NCBI GenBank assembly: GCA_003488005.1
Contig: DNND01000114.1
Span: forward strand, 815-29,366
Length of the DNA stretch: 28,552 bases
Direction of reading: 5' to 3'
DNA from: Blastocatellia bacterium
GTDB lineage: Bacteria; Acidobacteriota; Blastocatellia; Pyrinomonadales; Pyrinomonadaceae
Shown here: piece by piece, positions 1-6,488 of the stretch
How positions within the stretch are numbered: the first letter of the stretch is position 1
Layout of the letters: every line of letters starts with the position of its first letter
The notes under the pieces: generated by a model
What the model was told of the DNA's origin: nothing
The model's database searches: none
Seen by the model: only the letters and a program-made list of their open reading frames with translations
Program-made: the position numbers and the translations under genes

Positions 1-1050
1 CCTTGTACGGCACAAGCAACTGGCCCAGGCATGAGTCCGGTCAACGTAACCAGTTCGCTCGTTTACAGCAACAACACCAATGCCGGCGCAGCCACTGCTA
101 ACGCATCATGGGCTGGTGACTCCAATCACACCGGCAATACGGGTTCGGGTGGCTTCACCATTACTAAGGCCCCGCAAACGATAACGTGGAGTAATCCGTC
201 GTCAATCACTTACGGAACGGCGCTTAGTGGAACTCAACTTAACGCCACGGTTGCTGGTGTATTTGGAGGCTCGGCCCCCGGAGCACTGACTTACTCGCCG
301 GCATCGGGCACAGTTCTGAATGCCGGCAATGGGCAGACTTTGGCGGTAGATGCGGCTGCCACATCCAACTACGACGCTGCTCACAAGACAGTCACGATCG
401 ACGTGAACAAGAAGGCGCTGACGATAACGGCGGACAACAAGACTATGCCTTTCGGTGGTCCAGTCCCGGCGTTTACGGTTACGTACGCCGGCTTTGTCAC
501 TGGGCAAAGTGCCAGTAACCTAAGCGGTACGTTAGCGCTTGCGTTCAAGGACATCTCCAACAATACCGTCACCATTTCCAACAGCACACTCGCCGGCACT
601 TACACGATCATTCCGAGTGGGCAAACGAGTACCAACTACAGCATCACCTACGTGAATGGCACGCTGGTGGTCGGCGGCTGGACATTGACCGGATTCTATC
701 AACCGGTGGATATGCCCGTTACCGCAATGGTGCTAAACACCATCAAGGGCGGACAAACGGTACCGCTGAAGTTCAACATCTACGTGGGAACTCCGGGTCC
801 GACGACGGAACGGAAGTCCCTAACGGATGTTATGTTCGGCTCGGTGCAGATCGCTGAATACAATTGCGCGAGCACGCCTGGCTATGAAAGCCCGGTGGAC
901 GTTGCAAACACCGGAAGCACCAGCTTGCGTTATGACGGCGGTCAGTTTATTCAGAACTGGCAAACGCCAAAACCAGCAAACAAGTGCTATCAGGTGCGTA
1001 TGACGGCGCTTGATGGTTCGCATATCGACGCGTTCTTCAAGACCAAATAG
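1..1050 (+). CDS. C-terminal part of a secreted MBG / PxKF-domain surface protein (5' end outside window)
   Basis: The frame is open from base 1, with no stop before the first ATG at 31, so the gene almost certainly begins upstream of the window. The visible 349 codons are rich in Thr, Ser, Gly and Asn. A bacterial Ig-like segment runs from about QTITWSNPSSITYG, and an MBG-type (YDG) segment follows from about KALTITADNK. The last 120 residues look like a PxKF domain, recognised from GFYQPVDM, the GGQTVPLKFNIY stretch and two Cys that could pair. Such proteins are exported, repeat-built surface or matrix proteins; no enzyme signature is visible. A strong symmetric hairpin follows the stop. 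The domain family call is fairly safe; any binding partner is unknown. The N-terminus, signal peptide and upstream repeats cannot be seen. Confidence 0.8.
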   Translation, partial: PCTAQATGPGMSPVNVTSSLVYSNNTNAGAATANASWAGDSNHTGNTGSGGFTITKAPQTITWSNPSSITYGTALSGTQLNATVAGVFGGSAPGALTYSPASGTVLNAGNGQTLAVDAAATSNYDAAHKTVTIDVNKKALTITADNKTMPFGGPVPAFTVTYAGFVTGQSASNLSGTLALAFKDISNNTVTISNSTLAGTYTIIPSGQTSTNYSITYVNGTLVVGGWTLTGFYQPVDMPVTAMVLNTIKGGQTVPLKFNIYVGTPGPTTERKSLTDVMFGSVQIAEYNCASTPGYESPVDVANTGSTSLRYDGGQFIQNWQTPKPANKCYQVRMTALDGSHIDAFFKTK

Positions 1051-1074
1051 TTCGCGATCAAGCCAGCCAACAAA

Positions 1075-1112
1075 AATTGCCGGAGCTGCTCAACTGAGTA
1101 ACTCCGGCAATT
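1075..1112. terminator. Bidirectional intrinsic terminator
   Basis: A perfect 11-bp stem (AATTGCCGGAG with CTCCGGCAATT) encloses a 16-base loop. It is followed by TCTTTAT on the plus strand and by a T-run on the minus strand (the plus strand reads CAAAAATT before the stem). It sits between the ends of two convergent genes, the PxKF protein and the response regulator, so it probably ends both transcripts. Confidence 0.8.
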
Positions 1113-1149
1113 CTTTATGTAGGGTTTTCGCGAACCTTATTTCTAAAGG

Positions 1150-2562
1150 TTAATGAGTGCGGCGGTCGAGGTTGTAGTCGCGCAGGCGGCGATAGAGCGT
1201 CGAGGACGAGATACCAAGAATCTCGGCTGTCTTGCCGCGGTGCCAGCCGGTTTGTTCCAGCGCGGCAAGAATCTGCTGGCGCTCGACGTCGCGCAGTGAA
1301 GCGGGCGAAGCATTGGCGGCAGTGGCAGAGTAATCCGGCGCGGCACCCGGTTGCGACGTCGCCTGGGCCATAGGAATAAATGGTGTCGGCCGCGCTACTT
1401 CCGGCGGCAATTCGTTCACCGTAATGCGCCCATTGTTCGAGAGAATCACGGCGCGCTCCAGGCAGTTTTTCAACTGCCGCACGTTGCCCGGCCAACTGTA
1501 AGTCCGCAACGCTTCGAGTGCCTGTGGATCAAGTTCTGGTTTGGTCGTACCGCCAACATAATTCAGCAAGTAGCGCGCAAGTGGCTCAATATCTTCGGAG
1601 CGTTCGCGCAGAGGCACCAGATCGATTTGAAAGCCGTTGATGCGGTAAAGTAAATCCGAACGAAACGAACCATCGGCAACCACCGAATCGAGGTTGCGAT
1701 TAGTGGCGGCCACGATGCGGACGTTAACTTCAACCTTGCGCACGCCGCCGACGCGAAAAAAGGTGCGCGTCTCAATCGCCCGCAGTAACTTGGCCTGAAG
1801 TTGCGCCGGCAATTCAGTCACTTCATCCAAAAACAGTGTGCCACCATCGGCGAGCTCAATCAGCCCGAGCTTCCGGCCTTTCGCGCCGGAAAAGGCGCCG
1901 GCTTCATAACCAAACAGTTCCGACTCTAATAACGACTCCTGAAACGCGGCGCAGTTAATGTCGATGAACGAACCATCCGCGCGGTTCGACAAGCGATGGA
2001 TAGCGTGCGCGATTAATTCCTTGCCCGTGCCTGACTCACCAGTTATCAACACCGACGCGTCAGAAGGTGCGACGCGTTCAACTAAACGCACTGCTTCTTT
2101 CATTGCCTCAGAAACCGAAACGATCTCAGGCAACCCCGACTGCCGCGCTAACTGTTCGCGCAGCCGCAAATTATCTACGCGCAAACGGCGCTTCTCAGCC
2201 GCTTGCTTAACACGAATGTCCAGTTCTGTTATGTGGTAAGGCTTGGTGAGGTAGTCGTAGGCGCCGAGTTTCATGGCCTCAACCGCGGTTTCAACTGTGG
2301 CCTGGCCGGTGAGCATGATTACTTCCGGAGGATTGGGCCGTTCATGCACGCGCCGCAAAACCTCCATGCCGTCGATGCGCGGCATATTGATGTCGCAAAG
2401 CAAAACATCGACGTTGCTCTCTTCAAGTTTGCGCAGCGCTGCTTCGCCATCCGGCGCAACCTGCACGCGATAACCGAGCCGCTCCAACTCTTTTTGCAAA
2501 ACGAGACGAAGATTCGCTTCGTCTTCGGCAATCAAAATGCGTGCTGATTTTTGCTCGCTCAA
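1150..2562 (-). CDS. Sigma-54-dependent NtrC-family response regulator
   Basis: A 470-residue regulator that would activate sigma-54 promoters when phosphorylated by the kinase encoded just upstream. In order: receiver domain (about 7-120) with acidic residues D14/E15, phosphoacceptor D57 and K108; AAA+ domain (about 145-385) with Walker A GESGTGKE at 175, loop GAFSGA at 222-227, Walker B TLFLDE and arginine-finger candidates near 301-307; Fis-type helix-turn-helix at the C-terminus (about 425-465). The frame stays open upstream inside the kinase gene. I place the start at the TTG at 2562, because it gives a normal receiver N-terminus, has GGAGAGCAGGA just upstream, and overlaps the kinase stop as TTGA. 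The loop has Ser where GAFTGA has Thr, a conservative change. The target genes are not evident here. Confidence 0.93.
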   Translation of the reverse strand: MSEQKSARILIAEDEANLRLVLQKELERLGYRVQVAPDGEAALRKLEESNVDVLLCDINMPRIDGMEVLRRVHERPNPPEVIMLTGQATVETAVEAMKLGAYDYLTKPYHITELDIRVKQAAEKRRLRVDNLRLREQLARQSGLPEIVSVSEAMKEAVRLVERVAPSDASVLITGESGTGKELIAHAIHRLSNRADGSFIDINCAAFQESLLESELFGYEAGAFSGAKGRKLGLIELADGGTLFLDEVTELPAQLQAKLLRAIETRTFFRVGGVRKVEVNVRIVAATNRNLDSVVADGSFRSDLLYRINGFQIDLVPLRERSEDIEPLARYLLNYVGGTTKPELDPQALEALRTYSWPGNVRQLKNCLERAVILSNNGRITVNELPPEVARPTPFIPMAQATSQPGAAPDYSATAANASPASLRDVERQQILAALEQTGWHRGKTAEILGISSSTLYRRLRDYNLDRRTH

Positions 2563-4598
2563 TCCTGCTCTCCGTCGGAGATTATTGCTGGGAGTGAAAT
2601 CGTGAACGTAGTGCCAACACCAATTGTGGATTGCACGTCGAGACTGCCACCGTGCTCGGTTAAGATACCATAACAAACCGCCAGTCCGAGACCCGTGCCC
2701 TTGCCCACTTCTTTGGTAGTAAAAAACGGCTCGAAGATTTTCGCAACGTTCTCAGCGGGAATGCCGGCTCCGTTATCGCTCACTTCGACACAGACGTTTT
2801 CGCCATTCTTTGAACTGACAATTCGCAACTGCCCCCCGACCGGCATGGCGTCGATCGCATTTGTGCCCAGAGCAATGATTGCCTGTTGCAGTTGTCCCTC
2901 GTCTCCGGAAACCAGTGGCAGATCACTCGCCGTTTCGATTTGAAAATTAATGTTGTTCGCGCGCTGCTGGTGGGCCAGCAGACGGATGGCGGACGAAATT
3001 ATGTCGCCGAGGCTGACTGGCCCGTGCGCGGCCGGGCGAGTGCGGCTGAAATCAAGCAAGCCGTTGGTGATGGTTTTGCAGCGGAAGGCTTCACTGCGAA
3101 TCAATCCCAGGTATTCGCGCAAGTCGTCCACCGCAGGCGAGTCCTTGAATTCTCCGTCGTTTACGCGTGACTCCAACGCTTCGGCGCAAGCAGCAATCGT
3201 GGCGAGCGGGTTATTGATCTCGTGGACCACACCCGCGGCGAGCCGGCCGATCGCTGCGATCTTTTCGGCGCGCGCCACCGCGCGGTTGGCTTCAACGCGG
3301 GCACTGATGTCTTCGCCCACAGTGATCACATGTGAAACCGGTTCGTTTGCGTCAATCCACATCGGTATCTTGCTGATCAACCAATGCTTGACCTCGCCAC
3401 TTGCGGTCGTAGTTTCGTGCTCAATGCGTTCGATTTGTCCGGTTTCAAAGACTCGGGCGAATTCGGTTTGAAGCAAGTCACGTCGTTGCCGCGTTAAGAC
3501 ATTGAAAATATTTTTTCCTAAAGCGAAGCCGCGGGGAATACCGAGCTCGCCTAATTCGCGATTACGATTCCAGGCAACGACGCGGTAGTCGCGATTGATT
3601 GCATAGAGTGACAACGGCAGGCTGTCGATGATGGCTTCGATAAAACGCCGCTGGGCTTCGACTTCGGCAGTGCGCCGCTCAACTTCAGCAGCCAAACTGG
3701 TCGAAGCATCGCGCGCCGACTGGTACAGCGAAGAAATGTGCGCCGCCAGCGCCGCCTGCTGCGCCGCGGCGTCAATCAGGCGCCTTTCCGTTTCATCACA
3801 ATCTTCGCGCCTGTCAAAGGCCACGATGAGCGCGCCCTTGGCGCGACCTCCGAACCTAAGCGGCGCCGCATATTCCACTTCATGTTTTTCATCGCGAATG
3901 AAGAATTCGTTCTTGTCGGTTAGAAATGACGAAACTGGCGACGGCTCGAGCCAGGCCCGCAGGCGATCGACTTCCAACAACGATATATCTTCGGCGCTCC
4001 CTTCGCGATCAAAAACACAGCCGGCCTCGCGTCTGTCGTTTAGTTTTACAAATGCTGCGCACAGTGCCGCGCCCGTGCCTTCGTAGGTCGCCCCGGCAAC
4101 ACGCCGCACCAACTGTTCCGGCTCGAGCGCCTTCAGCAAACCGCGCCCAAGGTCCGCGAGAAAACTCAATTCACGATTGCTGCCGATTAGTTCCCACTCG
4201 CGTTGTGTGGTCCGCAGCTGCATATTCGCGCGCGCGACAACCTCGGCCGGCGACGATGAAATTGAAAGCGACTCGTCTGCACCAGCTGCGAGGGCCTCGG
4301 CGCGCTGACCCGCAGCATCGTCGCTGGTCAACGCGATGATAAGCATTTTGCCGGTGGCTGGCTGCGCACGCAAAAGTTTGCATAAGGCTGCGCCGCCGGC
4401 GTTCTCAAGATCAAAATTGAGTACGGCGAGATCGCAGAAATCGTCGCGCAGTAACTGCAATGCCGACGCCGAAGTATCCGCGCTTAGCGAGCGATAGCCG
4501 GCTTCAGCGAAAGCGCTGCGCAGCAGCTCGCGCGATTCGGCATCGTCATCAACTACCAGGACGGTCGGATTTTTTAAGGGGTTAATGGCAGCCGGCAT
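2559..4598 (-). CDS. Soluble sensor histidine kinase: pseudo-receiver, GAF, PAS, HisKA, HATPase
   Basis: A 679-residue kinase with no membrane segment. In order: receiver-like domain (11-125), GAF-like domain (about 145-290), a coiled-coil linker (about 295-320), PAS (about 320-435), HisKA with phospho-His H459 in VVHEINNPLATI, and HATPase_c with N-box N580, G1 box DNGAGIP and GKGTGLGL. The catalytic half looks intact. The N-terminal receiver is odd. It keeps the DDD acidic cluster, but where the phosphoacceptor Asp is expected there is Asn (N61 in VLNFDLENAGG), and the conserved Lys is replaced (LSISSSP near 111-117). It is therefore probably a phosphorylation-independent docking or sensory domain. 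Its stop overlaps the response regulator start by four bases, so the pair is co-translated and very likely cognate. The signal sensed is unknown; GAF and PAS suggest a small cytoplasmic ligand or redox cue. Confidence 0.92.
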   Translation of the reverse strand: MPAAINPLKNPTVLVVDDDAESRELLRSAFAEAGYRSLSADTSASALQLLRDDFCDLAVLNFDLENAGGAALCKLLRAQPATGKMLIIALTSDDAAGQRAEALAAGADESLSISSSPAEVVARANMQLRTTQREWELIGSNRELSFLADLGRGLLKALEPEQLVRRVAGATYEGTGAALCAAFVKLNDRREAGCVFDREGSAEDISLLEVDRLRAWLEPSPVSSFLTDKNEFFIRDEKHEVEYAAPLRFGGRAKGALIVAFDRREDCDETERRLIDAAAQQAALAAHISSLYQSARDASTSLAAEVERRTAEVEAQRRFIEAIIDSLPLSLYAINRDYRVVAWNRNRELGELGIPRGFALGKNIFNVLTRQRRDLLQTEFARVFETGQIERIEHETTTASGEVKHWLISKIPMWIDANEPVSHVITVGEDISARVEANRAVARAEKIAAIGRLAAGVVHEINNPLATIAACAEALESRVNDGEFKDSPAVDDLREYLGLIRSEAFRCKTITNGLLDFSRTRPAAHGPVSLGDIISSAIRLLAHQQRANNINFQIETASDLPLVSGDEGQLQQAIIALGTNAIDAMPVGGQLRIVSSKNGENVCVEVSDNGAGIPAENVAKIFEPFFTTKEVGKGTGLGLAVCYGILTEHGGSLDVQSTIGVGTTFTISLPAIISDGEQD

Positions 4599-4651
4599 GC
4601 TTCAATCCAGGAAGGAAAGGCTGGTCAAAAATGACCGGCACAATCATGGGC

Positions 4652-4683
4652 CGGGTGAAGCGTTCAGTTGGCTGAATCACCCG
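4652..4683 (-). promoter_or_regulatory. Hairpin in the kinase mRNA leader
   Basis: A 7-bp outer stem (CGGGTGA with TCACCCG) and a 5-bp inner stem (TTCAG with CTGAA, 4-base loop) are separated by a one-sided AGCG bulge. It lies between the predicted promoter and the kinase start, about a dozen bases into the expected transcript. It could be a protein-binding or mRNA-stabilising element. The structure is seen; the role is a guess. Confidence 0.5.
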
Positions 4684-4701
4684 AACCAAACTCCATCAAC
4701 G

Positions 4702-4730
4702 ATTGAAAGCGAAGCGGCTCGTCATGTCAA
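4702..4730 (-). promoter_or_regulatory. Sigma-70-type promoter of the kinase/regulator operon
   Basis: On the minus strand there is a consensus -35 TTGACA (4730-4725), a 17-base spacer, and a -10 TTCAAT (4707-4702; four of six matches). It points at the kinase, giving a leader of roughly 95 bases. There is no sigma-54 promoter pattern, so the operon itself does not appear to be autoregulated through sigma-54. Confidence 0.55.
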
Positions 4731-4731
4731 G

Positions 4732-4746
4732 ACGGTGACGCACCGT
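4732..4746. promoter_or_regulatory. Operator-like dyad ACGGTG-N3-CACCGT
   Basis: A perfect 6-3-6 inverted repeat lies directly upstream of the -35 box of the kinase promoter, with one base between them. This is the usual place for an activator or repressor half-site pair. No protein is assigned; the Fis-type domain of the adjacent regulator is one candidate. Confidence 0.4.
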
Positions 4747-4752
4747 GATAAG

Positions 4753-4788
4753 GAAGGAGGGGTCAGCTTGAGCCGCAACCCTCCCTTC
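4753..4788 (-). terminator. Possible terminator after the small membrane protein gene
   Basis: Read on the minus strand, GAAGGGAGGGT pairs with ACCCCTCCTTC (one mismatch, one G-T wobble) around a 14-base loop. It begins 15 bases after the stop of the 80-residue membrane protein and is followed by TTATC rather than a clear T-run. It separates that transcript from the kinase promoter. Confidence 0.45.
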
Positions 4789-4803
4789 AGGGTGTTGCAA
4801 GCC

Positions 4804-5046
4804 TTATGGGCCGATAACCAAATAAATCAGCCAAGCTGAGAAGACACATAATGCTACAGTGATGGTCCATTGCCAGAACCTGAGCGGAGTGCCCATGAAT
4901 GACTTTATGGCTGGGAATGCGACTAACATGCCCGGAACGAACGCCATCGTTACTGAGGCAAACTCCGAAAGATGTAATAGCCGGGCGACCAGGATCGCGA
5001 GCACTCCCACGATCGAAGCAGCCACTAGGGAGATTGTGATCGCCAT
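4804..5046 (-). CDS. Small (80 aa) membrane protein, putative partner of the Cys-repeat precursor
   Basis: This gene starts at ATG 5046, with AAGGAG four bases upstream, in a longer open frame whose upstream part overlaps the preceding gene. The product is almost entirely hydrophobic, with about three membrane segments (roughly 4-24, 31-48 and 57-78) and short polar links (ARLLHLSEF; KSFMGTPLRFWQW). It begins only 8 bases after the stop of the secreted Cys-repeat protein and uses the same TAAGGAGAT ribosome-binding sequence, so the two are almost surely one transcript. I do not recognise the family. The size, hydrophobicity and position fit an immunity or export helper for a secreted peptide. 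A holin-like or generic small membrane protein is also possible. Confidence 0.7.
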   Translation of the reverse strand: MAITISLVAASIVGVLAILVARLLHLSEFASVTMAFVPGMLVAFPAIKSFMGTPLRFWQWTITVALCVFSAWLIYLVIGP

Positions 5047-5054
5047 AAATCTCC

Positions 5055-6014
5055 TTATAAGCCGAAAATAGTAGAGAGACCGCAGGCGGCCGCACTTCCC
5101 AGACAAGCGCTGACAGCGCATGGACCGAAACTGACGCCCGCGGTCAATGTGCTCAAGGCCCCACAACCGACGGTTGTCCCAACGCACCGCGAGGCCGTGC
5201 ACCTAACCCACTGATTCATTCTTGGATTTGGTGGATAACGAGGTCCGGGAATGCCAAACCTCTGAGGAGTGGTCGCGACAAGACTAAAGTTGATGTTTAG
5301 AAATCGCGTGTTAGCGATGCTGGAAACTTGACCGTCTAAGAAACCGTCATGGTTTGACGGTTGTTGATTCGATGGCGTTCCAAACTCGAAGTAGGGATCG
5401 GTAATCATTCCAAGCGCCGGATCCGATTCCAGGTAAGATTGGCTACCTTCGAAAGATACTTCGTATAGGCCTGTCCACGAATAACTAGGACCCGCTTGTA
5501 TCAAGACCAAGTCGGCGACGTACTGATCAAGGAAATTCCCACTGCTGTCGTATCTGTTACAGATTACCGTACCCTGCCATTCACCGGGAACGCTGTAAAC
5601 CGGTATGAAGATTATCTCGATTCCGTCCTCGGAAATTGTGTCCTGCGGCTTAAAGCTGACCTTTCGCAGAGGCCCAGCCACTTTAGGGGTTGCAGCTCGC
5701 GATACGGTAACGGGATAAGCCGCTGATGTTACCGACCACGAGTCCTCGATCTTAGGGAGATGTCCATTTTTTTGAGCATTGGTTTCAAACGCCTTAAGGG
5801 CATTTTTCACTTGCTTGTTTGCTTGTTTCAACTGATTGACGCGCTGAACGACTTCAGAACCAGTCTTTACTCTTGCTTCTCTGACTTTCCTAGTTACTAC
5901 ATTGTTTTCATTTGACTGACCTCTCGCGCCAGGTAGGAGTATTCCATTGATCGTTAGCATACAGAAAAACAGAATTCCGATTACGACGAGGCGTAACATT
6001 CTGAGCTTGGCCAT
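5055..6014 (-). CDS. Secreted precursor-like protein with a C-terminal tandem Cys-repeat domain
   Basis: A 319-residue protein with a Sec-type signal peptide (hydrophobic 9-27, likely cleavage near GARGQS at 30-33). Next come a charged helical stretch (about 40-85), a beta-rich region (about 115-250) and a Pro-rich link (GIPGPRYPPNPR, about 254-265). The tail (272-319) is small-residue-rich and holds six Cys: C272, C277, C284 and C299, C304, C311. Each triplet has the spacing C-x4-C-x6-C and is followed by G-(A)-LST, so the tail is two copies of one unit. Short hydrophobic Cys-rich tails after a long proprotein occur in halocin-C8-like peptide precursors; that is an analogy, not a homology claim. 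The start has AAGGAG 8 bases upstream. G+C looks lower than in neighbours. Alternatives are a disulfide-stapled surface anchor or an adhesion protein. Confidence 0.75.
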   Translation of the reverse strand: MAKLRMLRLVVIGILFFCMLTINGILLPGARGQSNENNVVTRKVREARVKTGSEVVQRVNQLKQANKQVKNALKAFETNAQKNGHLPKIEDSWSVTSAAYPVTVSRAATPKVAGPLRKVSFKPQDTISEDGIEIIFIPVYSVPGEWQGTVICNRYDSSGNFLDQYVADLVLIQAGPSYSWTGLYEVSFEGSQSYLESDPALGMITDPYFEFGTPSNQQPSNHDGFLDGQVSSIANTRFLNINFSLVATTPQRFGIPGPRYPPNPRMNQWVRCTASRCVGTTVGCGALSTLTAGVSFGPCAVSACLGSAAACGLSTIFGL

Positions 6015-6071
6015 CGCATCATCTCCTTATGGTTGTACCTCCGCCGTCGTCGCGTTAAGATGTGGTTTGTT

Positions 6072-6088
6072 CAGAAGCACATCTTCTG
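6072..6088. promoter_or_regulatory. Dyad CAGAAG-N5-CTTCTG upstream of the Cys-repeat gene
   Basis: A perfect 6-5-6 inverted repeat; a further CAGAAG copy follows at about 6111. It could be an operator or an mRNA hairpin. Nothing else supports a function. Confidence 0.3.
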
Positions 6089-6121
6089 CTTGGAAACAGG
6101 CAGAAGTGAGTTGAGAACAGT

Positions 6122-6158
6122 GGGTCCTGCGGCTAGTTCAAGGCTAACAGCAGGGCCC
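6122..6158. repeat. Hairpin in the Cys-repeat gene leader
   Basis: GGGTCCTGC at 6122-6130 pairs with GCAGGGCCC at 6150-6158 at eight of nine positions. It may be a leader structure or a remnant terminator. Confidence 0.35.
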
Positions 6159-6377
6159 TTTGTCATGAAAATGCCATTGAAAAGCAGCGGCTAATCCTGA
6201 CACGGAACGGCGAATGAAGCTGGTGCGGCGAAATACCTGTTCGGGTGAGCCGTTTGGCAGGATGGGGCTGCATCACGTTGGCGTCCAATTGAGAAGCTAC
6301 TCAAAGCAGCTACGGTTTACCATCGAGCTACTAACTACCTTAGAGTCAGTCTGTGACTTAAAGGGTGACGAGCGCGC

Positions 6378-6406
6378 ATATTAAATTGGAGCGACTGCCA
6401 AGTCAA
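6378..6406 (-). promoter_or_regulatory. Sigma-70-type promoter reading toward the Cys-repeat gene
   Basis: On the minus strand there is a -35 TTGACT (6406-6401), a 17-base spacer, and a -10 TAATAT (6383-6378). It is downstream of the HD-GYP/GGDEF gene stop and reads away from it, so the only gene it can serve is the secreted protein at 6014. The remaining bases up to 6488 hold nothing else I can identify. Confidence 0.5.
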
Positions 6407-6488
6407 TACTTTTCTATCATGAGATGGTTTGAAAAGAAGCAAGGTACCTAGCAAAAATGACAGTCTGGTCCTGGAAAGGTATTGAGAA

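Larger units (their letters stand above)
6015..6371 (-). other. Long (about 356-base) untranslated leader of the Cys-repeat gene
   Basis: This gene-free stretch lies between the promoter at 6378-6406 and the start at 6014. It has one nine-base-arm hairpin (6122-6130 with 6150-6158, eight of nine pairs) and a CAGAAG-N5-CTTCTG dyad (6072-6088) about 60 bases before the start. I could not match it to a riboswitch class. A 36-codon frame inside it has no ribosome-binding sequence. Confidence 0.4.

Noticed and set aside
6141..6148. GGCTAAC / GTTAGCC resembling an integron attC half-site
   Set aside because: No matching RYYYAAC partner at attC distance and no integrase or cassette genes.
6163..6273. 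36-codon minus-strand frame in the leader of the Cys-repeat gene
   Set aside because: No ribosome-binding sequence, Arg/Ser/His-rich composition without a domain or hydrophobic pattern; more likely chance in an untranslated leader.
6255..6275. TTTGGCAGG...GCTGCA resembling a sigma-54 promoter
   Set aside because: The GG and GC elements are two bases too far apart, and the plus strand has no gene downstream.
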